A DNA stretch of 12,765 nt from Candidatus Mediterraneibacter stercorigallinarum (lineage in GTDB: Bacteria; Bacillota; Clostridia; Lachnospirales; Lachnospiraceae), in assembly GCA_019116185.1 (NCBI GenBank), contig DXCD01000162.1, positions 1-12,765 on the forward strand. The letters are read 5' to 3'. Position numbers and translations under genes: made by a program. Below, piece after piece: positions 7,561-12,765 of the stretch; position 1 is the stretch's first letter; each line of letters starts with the position of its first letter. The notes under the pieces are model-generated. The model was not told the origin of the DNA. It made no database searches and saw nothing but the letters and a program-made list of their open reading frames with translations.

Positions 7561-9117
7561 ATGAGTATATTAAATGTTGAACACTTGTCCCATGGATTCG
7601 GCGACCGGGCGATCTTTGAAGATGTGTCTTTCCGTCTCCTTCGGGGCGAGCATATCGGCCTGGTAGGCGCAAACGGCGAAGGAAAGTCTACTTTCTTTCA
7701 GATCGTAACCGGAAAGACCGAACCGGATGCAGGGAGGATCGAGTGGGCGAAGAATGTCCGTGTGGGATATCTGGATCAGCACGCGGTGCTGGAGAAGGGA
7801 ATGACAGTGCGGGATGCGCTGAAATCCGCCTTTTCATGGCTGTTTGAGCTGGAAGAGAAGATGAACGGGATCTGCGACCGGCTGGGCGATGCAGATCCGG
7901 ACGAAATGGATACAATGATGGAGGAATTGGGGACGATCCAGGATACCCTGACCATGCATGATTTCTATGTGATCGACGCAAAGGTGGAGGAAGTCGCCCG
8001 GGCGCTGGGACTTCTGGACCTGGGACTGGACCGGGACGTGACGGATTTGAGCGGAGGGCAGCGCACCCGTATCCTTCTCGGGAAGCTGCTTCTTGAGAAA
8101 CCGGACATCCTGCTTCTGGACGAGCCTACAAACTATCTGGATGAAGAACATATCAACTGGCTGAAGAGGTATCTGACAGAGTATGAGAATGCCTTTGTCC
8201 TGATCTCCCATGACATCCCCTTCCTCAACGAGGTGGTGAATATTATCTATCACATGGAGAATCAGAGCCTGGACCGCTATGTGGGGAATTATGATGATTT
8301 CCAGAGAGTTTATGAGGTGAAGAAGGCACAGCTGGAAGCAGCGTACAAGAGACAGCAGCAGGAGATCAGCCAGCTTAAAGACTTTGTGGCGCGGAATAAG
8401 GCAAGGGTTTCGACAAGAAATATGGCAATGTCCAGGCAGAAAAAGCTGGATAAGATGGACGTGATCGAACTCGCGGCAGAACGCCCGAAACCGGAATTTC
8501 ATTTTAAGATGGGACAGACGCCGGGGAAATACATCTTTGAGACAAAGGACTTTGTGATCGGTTATGACGAGCCTTTGTCAAGCCCGCTGAACCTGTCGCT
8601 GGAGCGGGGGCAGAAGATCGCCCTGACCGGAGCGAACGGGATCGGGAAGACCACGCTGATCCGCAGCATCCTCGGGCTGGTGAAGCCTCTGAAAGGGACG
8701 TGCGAGCTGGGACAGAATATTTCCGTAGGATATTTTGAACAGGAGGGGGACGGAAAGAACACGTCCACTTGTATTCAGGAGATCTGGGACGAATTCCCCT
8801 CCTTCACGCAGTATGAAGTGCGGTCTGCCCTTGCCAAATGCGGGCTCACTACCAAGCACATTGAGAGCCAGGTTCGGGTCTTGAGCGGCGGCGAGCAGGC
8901 AAAGGTACGCCTGTGCAAGCTGATCAACAAAGAGACGAACGTGCTCATGCTGGACGAGCCTACCAACCATCTGGATGTAGATGCAAAGGAGGCGCTGAAG
9001 CAGGCGCTGGACGAGTACCGGGGAACCTTGCTGCTGATCTGCCATGAGCCGGAGTTCTACCGGGATATCGTACATGAAGTATGGGACTGCTCCAAGTGGA
9101 CGACCCGGGCTGTATGA
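7561..9117 (+). CDS. ABC-F family ATP-binding cassette ATPase
   Basis: This 518-residue cytoplasmic protein has two ABC ATPase domains and no membrane segment, the layout of ABC-F proteins that act on the ribosome. Domain 1 has Walker A GANGEGKST (36-44), signature LSGGQ (163-167) and Walker B ILLLDEPTN (183-191). Domain 2 has GANGIGKTT (357-365), LSGGE (441-445) and VLMLDEPTNHLD (461-472). The charged, probably helical linker near residues 250-300, rich in Lys, Arg and Gln, corresponds to the segment that reaches toward the P-site tRNA in this family. The start follows AAAGGAG at 7542-7548 with 12 bases between. It lies 89 bases after the second ATPase on the same strand with no promoter or terminator seen, so it is probably the last gene of the ftsH operon. 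Whether it protects against an antibiotic or has a housekeeping translation role cannot be decided from sequence. Confidence 0.94.
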   Translation: MSILNVEHLSHGFGDRAIFEDVSFRLLRGEHIGLVGANGEGKSTFFQIVTGKTEPDAGRIEWAKNVRVGYLDQHAVLEKGMTVRDALKSAFSWLFELEEKMNGICDRLGDADPDEMDTMMEELGTIQDTLTMHDFYVIDAKVEEVARALGLLDLGLDRDVTDLSGGQRTRILLGKLLLEKPDILLLDEPTNYLDEEHINWLKRYLTEYENAFVLISHDIPFLNEVVNIIYHMENQSLDRYVGNYDDFQRVYEVKKAQLEAAYKRQQQEISQLKDFVARNKARVSTRNMAMSRQKKLDKMDVIELAAERPKPEFHFKMGQTPGKYIFETKDFVIGYDEPLSSPLNLSLERGQKIALTGANGIGKTTLIRSILGLVKPLKGTCELGQNISVGYFEQEGDGKNTSTCIQEIWDEFPSFTQYEVRSALAKCGLTTKHIESQVRVLSGGEQAKVRLCKLINKETNVLMLDEPTNHLDVDAKEALKQALDEYRGTLLLICHEPEFYRDIVHEVWDCSKWTTRAV

Positions 9118-9156
9118 CAGGCTGACAGCCAGAGAGAGGCTCCAGTATACTGGGAT

Positions 9157-10299
9157 TCAGAGCAGGGAAAACAGATCTTCCAGGTCAAAGTCCTCTTCAT
9201 TATCAAGGAGCTGTTCCATACGGATCTTGTTTCTGTCCGAGTGCTCTACTTCACGGGCATAACGGCAGGCGGTGCAGAGGACGGTTTCGTTTGTGATGCC
9301 GGGATCCTGGAGCCATTCCGCGCGGACGAGCTCCCGCACCAGGATCATGCCGGCAAAGGAAAATTTCATTTTTCCGTAAGCGTTCCGGTTATAGACTGCG
9401 CCGCAGAAATATGTAAATACAAAATATACGAGAAGCTGTTCTGCCATATGATCGGTAAACAGCTCAGAAAAAGAACGTTCCGTCTCTTCCGGGAGAACAG
9501 GGGCGTTTTTTAATGTCTTCCGCGCACTGTCAAGGTACGGTCTCCAGTCATCCCGCAGGACTTCAAGACGGTCAAATATGGAGAAGAGAGCCGCTTTTGT
9601 CCTGCGCATTTTCGCTGCATGGCTGTCTGTTTTTTCCAGCTGTGCGAGCCGTGATTCGAACCAGGACCATACGCCGGGAGCAGAATATCGCTCAAACAGG
9701 CTGTCCGCGTCATAGAGCGCATTTCGGTCGATGCGCTGCTGGAGGTCATGGGCGAGAGCCAGAGAGACTGCCGCCCTGAGCCTGACGGGATGGGAACGGT
9801 CCTGAAGGATGCGCAGAATAAGGCTGCGGGCATCTTCAAGTTTGGTGAAGAGGAAAAAGTCAAAGTCTTCATACGGCTCTTCTTCCTTTTCGTCCTCGGC
9901 GTGCAGGAAACGGACCGGTTCTTCACAGTTCAGGATCAGATCCGCTGCCACGGGGCAGGAGAGGGAGAGCGAGATCTCGCGCAGACCCTCGAATTCCTCG
10001 ATATGTCTCGGATAAGTGCGGCAGGTCCGGCAGAATGCCCGCCCGCCGCCTCCTTCCAGATAAAGGTCGCAGAGATCCTCGTCATTCAGGAATGCACACC
10101 GTCCGTCATACTGACGGAAACAGCCTTCCTTCCAGTCAATCTCATTTCTGAGGCGGCTCCCCAGAGGTCCTTTTGCCTTCTTGTATTTTCTAAGAGAAGC
10201 GGGATCGATCTGAATCTGCCATCCGGCACAGCAGGTGTCGGGGCATTCTCCCGCGATGCATCGGAATTTTTTATAATAATGGGGTACTGTATACTGCAT
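9157..10299 (-). CDS. fliB: FliB-type (flagellin lysine-N-methylase family) cysteine-rich protein
   Basis: The protein has 380 residues and its N-terminal third is rich in cysteine: Cys14, 19, 23, 24, 60, 68, 77, 90 and 93, including CPDTCCAGW and FCRTCRTYPR. A second pair lies at Cys342 and Cys345 (LCTACRYAR). This pattern matches the FliB family, whose Salmonella member methylates lysines of flagellin and carries an iron-sulfur cluster. No flagellar gene is in the window, so the substrate here is unknown. An in-frame TTG at 10305 gives two extra residues, but the AAAGGAG at 10316-10310 is 4 bases from it and 10 from the ATG at 10299, so the ATG is chosen. The gene is convergent with the ABC-F gene (39 bases apart) and divergent from the methyltransferase gene. 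No signal peptide or membrane segment is seen. Confidence 0.87.
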   Translation of the reverse strand: MQYTVPHYYKKFRCIAGECPDTCCAGWQIQIDPASLRKYKKAKGPLGSRLRNEIDWKEGCFRQYDGRCAFLNDEDLCDLYLEGGGGRAFCRTCRTYPRHIEEFEGLREISLSLSCPVAADLILNCEEPVRFLHAEDEKEEEPYEDFDFFLFTKLEDARSLILRILQDRSHPVRLRAAVSLALAHDLQQRIDRNALYDADSLFERYSAPGVWSWFESRLAQLEKTDSHAAKMRRTKAALFSIFDRLEVLRDDWRPYLDSARKTLKNAPVLPEETERSFSELFTDHMAEQLLVYFVFTYFCGAVYNRNAYGKMKFSFAGMILVRELVRAEWLQDPGITNETVLCTACRYAREVEHSDRNKIRMEQLLDNEEDFDLEDLFSLL

Positions 10300-10313
10300 G
10301 GTCAAATAACTCC

Positions 10314-10325
10314 TTTCGTACGAAA
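10314..10325. promoter_or_regulatory. 12-bp perfect palindrome over the FliB-gene leader, possible operator
   Basis: TTTCGTACGAAA is a perfect 12-bp palindrome. It lies between the likely -10 box of the minus-strand promoter and the start codon, and its left end overlaps the ribosome binding site. It could be a repressor site. A palindrome this short can also arise by chance. Confidence 0.3.
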
Positions 10326-10329
10326 TATT

Positions 10330-10358
10330 ATTATAAACAGATTGACGTATATTTTAAA
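10330..10358 (-). promoter_or_regulatory. probable promoter of the FliB-type gene
   Basis: On the minus strand a perfect TATAAT reads from 10335 to 10330. A -35 candidate TTTAAA reads from 10358 to 10353, leaving a 17-base spacer. The -35 box matches consensus at four of six positions. The predicted start is near 10323, just upstream of the ribosome binding site. Confidence 0.55.
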
Positions 10359-10365
10359 GAGTGTT

Positions 10366-10411
10366 CAGGATTGTTTTGCTTATATTTTGCAGGAATGTTT
10401 TACTTATATTC
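10366..10411. repeat. two imperfect 22-bp tandem direct repeats, 24-bp period
   Basis: Copies at 10366-10387 and 10390-10411 share 19 of 22 positions. Both begin CAGGA, contain TGTTTT and end in CTTATATT. A third, weaker copy with an internal deletion may lie at about 10338-10354 (CAGATTG then GTATATTTT). The two clear copies sit just upstream of the minus-strand -35 box and ahead of the plus-strand methyltransferase gene. They could be a binding site array or an AT-rich activating element. Confidence 0.5.
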
Positions 10412-10486
10412 AGACATGATGCGCTTGTATTTCGGTCCGGCAGAGTATATCATTGTTGAAGAAAATGTTTAGAAAAAAGAAAAAGT

Positions 10487-11335
10487 ATGAAGAATAGAAT
10501 AATAGAGATCAAAGATTTTTACGCGCCGGAGCTGGATGTTTATGCCCGGCTGACTGAAGCCCAGCTGCTGAATAAAGACAGACCGCAGGATGGGATGTTC
10601 ATCGCCGAAAGCCCGAAGGTGATCGGGCGTGCCCTGGATGCAGGATATGAGCCAATCTCATTTCTTGTGGAGCAGCGGCAGATGGAAGGAGAAGCAAAGC
10701 CAATCCTGGACAGGTGTCCGGATATCCCAGTGTATACAGCGGAGTTTGACGTGCTGACGCAGCTTACGGGATATAAGCTGACAAGGGGGATGCTCTGCGC
10801 CATGCGCAGGAAACCGCTTCCGGAAGTGAGGGATATCTGCCGCGGCGCGGGCCGTGTCGCTGTTCTGGAAAATGTAATGAATCCGACGAATGTAGGCGCC
10901 ATTATCCGATCAGCAGCGGCGCTGAATATGGATGCTGTGCTTCTCACGCCCGGATGCAGTAATCCGCTGTACCGCAGGGCAGCGCGGGTAAGCATGGGGA
11001 CTGTGTTCCAGATCCCGTGGACATTTCTTGAGGAGAAAGAGACCGGGATATGGCCGGATGAAGGGATGAAGTACTTAAAAGAGCTGGGATTCCGGACCGC
11101 CTCCATGGCGCTTCATGATGAATCCGTGGACATTGACGACAGGAGGCTGCGGGAGGCAGAAAAACTTGCTGTCATCCTGGGGACAGAGGGGGAAGGCCTC
11201 TGTGACGGGACCATCGCTTTGAGCGATTATACTGTTAAGATCCCGATGGCTCATGGAGTGGATTCCCTGAATGTAGCTGCGGCAAGTGCGGTAACCTTCT
11301 GGGAATTGGGAAGAAAAACAGCAGGACAGGAATGA
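10487..11335 (+). CDS. SpoU/TrmH-family RNA 2'-O-methyltransferase
   Basis: This 282-residue cytoplasmic enzyme transfers a methyl group from S-adenosylmethionine to a ribose 2'-OH in rRNA or tRNA. An N-terminal substrate-binding part contains FIAESPKVI and ends near residue 115. The SPOUT knot domain follows with motif 1 NPTNVGAIIRSAAAL (from Asn132, with Asn135 and Arg141). Motif 2 is LGTEGEGL (231-238), and motif 3 is IPM (252-254) followed by DSLNVAAASA. All key residues are present and the length fits the family. The exact RNA target cannot be read from sequence. No clear ribosome binding site precedes the ATG, only an A-rich AGAAAAAAGAAAAAG stretch, so translation may be modest. The gene is divergent from the FliB-type gene, and the transporter gene starts 52 bases downstream on the same strand. 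Confidence 0.94.
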   Translation: MKNRIIEIKDFYAPELDVYARLTEAQLLNKDRPQDGMFIAESPKVIGRALDAGYEPISFLVEQRQMEGEAKPILDRCPDIPVYTAEFDVLTQLTGYKLTRGMLCAMRRKPLPEVRDICRGAGRVAVLENVMNPTNVGAIIRSAAALNMDAVLLTPGCSNPLYRRAARVSMGTVFQIPWTFLEEKETGIWPDEGMKYLKELGFRTASMALHDESVDIDDRRLREAEKLAVILGTEGEGLCDGTIALSDYTVKIPMAHGVDSLNVAAASAVTFWELGRKTAGQE

Positions 11336-11387
11336 GAAAAAATTAAGCAAAGAATAGAACTGAAAAAGAAGGGAAGCGTAGTCATTC

Positions 11388-12584
11388 ATGAGACGGAATC
11401 TGTATTCAAAAGACATTATGCTTGTTCTGGCAGCCACTTTTTTCTATATGGCGAGCCCAATGCTTGTGACTCCTCTGATCACAGGCTTTACGGAGAGTAT
11501 CGGTGCTTCCGCCGCACTGATGGGGCTGGTCGGGGGACTGATGAACCTTGTGTCCCTGTTCTGTCGTCCGATCGCAGGAAATCTGGCGGACCGGATCAGC
11601 AAATATAAGCTGTCATTCATAGGCGCGGTGTTCATGACAGCGGCGTGTGTCGGTTACATCTTTGCGCCAAATGAAGTGGTCGTCATCATCGCGCGGATCA
11701 TCAATGGTTTCGGATTTGCATGCTGCTCAGTCTGTATGGCGACATGGATGTCCAATATGCTGCCCAAAGAGAAGATCGGCTCAGGCATGGGAGTATACGG
11801 CACCATGAACGCCCTTGCCATGGCTGTGGCGCCGGCGATCGGCGTGAGCGCTTATCAGGCATTCGGGTATCGGGTATCGTTTGTGATTGCCCTTGTATTC
11901 TCACTGGCGATTATTGTTGTGATCCAATTTACAGGCGATAAAGGAGAACCGGAGACGGAAAATGCTGATGCCGGGGAAAACGGATCTGATGCAGGAGATG
12001 CAGCCGGAAGACAGAGAAGAAAACTGGAGCTGATCGATGTTAAAGTGATTCCCATTGCACTGATCATCATGCTCTTTGCGATCCCGTACTGCGCGACCCA
12101 GTCATTTCTTGTCACTTATGCGGAAGTCCGGGGGCTGCACGTCTCGGTAAGCTTGTTCTTCCCCGCATATGCAGCCGTGCTGATTGTGCTGCGTCTGTCA
12201 CTGCGCAATCTGTTTGATAAACTTCCCTTTCGTATCTTCTTGCTGTCAAGCGCCCTGAGCGAGCTGCTGGCAATCCTGCTTCTGACGATCATGAAGAATA
12301 ATGCTGTCATGCTGCTGGCATCGTGCTTTCTGGCGGGCGGATACGGGATCATGAGTTCTGTGTGCCAGTCCACGGCAATCCTGCTGGCAGGGAGAGAGAA
12401 GCGGGGACTTGCGAACAGCACGTATTATATCGGGCTGGATTTGGGGATGACGCTGGGACCGATGATCGGCGGGGCATTGTACGGATGGCTGGATATCGGG
12501 TGGTTCTACCCGGTGCTGATGGTGACGATGCCGCTGGCGGGAGTGGTGTATATAGTGGCGGGGAGAAGAATGAGAAAAAAATAG
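11388..12584 (+). CDS. major facilitator superfamily (MFS) transporter
   Basis: This 398-residue integral membrane protein has a hydrophobic pattern consistent with 12 membrane segments in two halves. The loop between segments 2 and 3 carries the MFS motif A form GNLADRISKYKL (64-75). The halves are joined by a hydrophilic acidic loop at about 182-222, rich in Glu, Asp and Gly and ending in RQRRK. A drug or metabolite exporter is plausible, but no substrate can be assigned. An in-frame TAG at 11379-11381 rules out a longer upstream start. AAGGGA at 11369-11374 is a rather distant ribosome binding site (13 bases). No terminator separates the gene from the methyltransferase gene 52 bases upstream, so they probably share a transcript. 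The terminator at 12649-12692 ends it. Confidence 0.93.
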   Translation: MRRNLYSKDIMLVLAATFFYMASPMLVTPLITGFTESIGASAALMGLVGGLMNLVSLFCRPIAGNLADRISKYKLSFIGAVFMTAACVGYIFAPNEVVVIIARIINGFGFACCSVCMATWMSNMLPKEKIGSGMGVYGTMNALAMAVAPAIGVSAYQAFGYRVSFVIALVFSLAIIVVIQFTGDKGEPETENADAGENGSDAGDAAGRQRRKLELIDVKVIPIALIIMLFAIPYCATQSFLVTYAEVRGLHVSVSLFFPAYAAVLIVLRLSLRNLFDKLPFRIFLLSSALSELLAILLLTIMKNNAVMLLASCFLAGGYGIMSSVCQSTAILLAGREKRGLANSTYYIGLDLGMTLGPMIGGALYGWLDIGWFYPVLMVTMPLAGVVYIVAGRRMRKK

Positions 12585-12614
12585 GGGATGGGATACGTTT
12601 TTTAATGTTGTAGC

Positions 12615-12637
12615 AGCATATCATACTGTGATATGCT
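12615..12637. repeat. perfect 9-bp inverted repeat downstream of the MFS gene
   Basis: AGCATATCA (12615-12623) and TGATATGCT (12629-12637) flank a 5-base TACTG spacer. No T-run follows, so it is not a terminator by itself. It may be a dyad operator or an mRNA 3'-end stem just ahead of the strong terminator. A TATAAA follows immediately, but no well-spaced -35 box is seen. Confidence 0.55.
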
Positions 12638-12648
12638 ATAAAAGTGGT

Positions 12649-12692
12649 GACAAAGCTTTCTTGGAAATAGCAGGAAGGCTTTGTCTTTTTTT
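12649..12692 (+). terminator. strong intrinsic terminator after the MFS gene
   Basis: GACAAAGCTTTCTT (12649-12662) pairs along its full 14 bases with AGGAAGGCTTTGTC (12672-12685), using two G-U wobbles and a 9-base loop. Seven T residues follow at 12686-12692, then C and four more T. It ends the methyltransferase-transporter transcript. Confidence 0.93.
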
Positions 12693-12733
12693 CTTTTAGT
12701 GTGAAGAGATGGTTATCATAGAATCGTTTTGCA

Positions 12734-12761
12734 TTGACAGAGGTATCAAAAATGTTATAAT
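12734..12761 (+). promoter_or_regulatory. consensus promoter reading out of the right edge
   Basis: A perfect TTGACA (12734-12739) and a perfect TATAAT (12756-12761) are separated by 16 bases. It follows the terminator of the transporter transcript. It should drive a plus-strand gene beyond the window, which is not visible here. Confidence 0.75.
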
Positions 12762-12765
12762 TAAA

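Noticed and set aside
7834..8502. 222-codon minus-strand frame inside the ABC-F gene
   Set aside because: It is fully antisense to conserved Walker and signature motifs; such shadow frames are common opposite coding sequence.
9142..9153. 12-bp palindrome CCAGTATACTGG between the convergent ABC-F and FliB-type genes
   Set aside because: It has no loop or T-run, so it is not a terminator. It is a single short palindrome with no promoter nearby.
9748..10419. 223-codon plus-strand frame opposite the FliB-type gene
   Set aside because: It is antisense to a well-supported cysteine-rich gene, has no ribosome binding site and no recognisable domain.
10425..10451. TTGTAT and TATATC as a promoter for the RNA methyltransferase gene
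   Set aside because: The spacer is only 15 bases and both boxes are weak matches. No convincing plus-strand promoter could be placed in this gap.

Overview
The window looks like chromosomal DNA from a Gram-positive gut-type Firmicute, most likely a clostridial species of the Lachnospiraceae. This is inferred from strong AGGAGG-type ribosome binding sites, a yybP-ykoY RNA followed by an intrinsic terminator, the protein family types, and balanced base composition. No mobile element, CRISPR array, tRNA or rRNA is visible, and all seven large genes look intact.

Left part (1-2992): A minus-strand stretch at the left edge reads like the decayed end of a gene that continues outside the window. It is followed by a near-consensus promoter and a yybP-ykoY (Mn2+-sensing) riboswitch whose closing helix and terminator compete for the same bases. 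Downstream lies a PMCA-type P-type ATPase. The RNA argues that this pump exports Mn2+, although the protein family is usually labelled calcium-transporting.

Middle part (2993-9117): A leader with a small terminator-like hairpin precedes a same-strand run of three genes: ftsH, the membrane AAA+ metalloprotease; a second, different P-type ATPase of the CtpE-like type; and an ABC-F ATPase. The gaps are 18 and 89 bases, so this is probably one operon. A possible 23-codon ORF with a CxxC pair overlaps the stop of the second ATPase.

Right part (9118-12765): A FliB-type cysteine-rich protein lies on the minus strand, convergent with the ABC-F gene. It is divergent from a SpoU/TrmH-family RNA methyltransferase gene, which is followed by a major facilitator transporter. 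The divergent intergenic region carries imperfect tandem repeats and a perfect palindrome over the FliB start region. After the transporter come a perfect inverted repeat, a strong intrinsic terminator, and a consensus promoter that fires out of the right edge.

The main theme is divalent-cation homeostasis and membrane quality control: one riboswitch-controlled Mn2+/Ca2+ pump, a second pump of a different class, and FtsH between them. I do not see a clearly new biological system. The best leads are the Mn2+ assignment of the first pump, the operon linking FtsH to a CtpE-like pump, the orphan FliB-type gene with its repeat-bearing promoter, and the small CxxC ORF.
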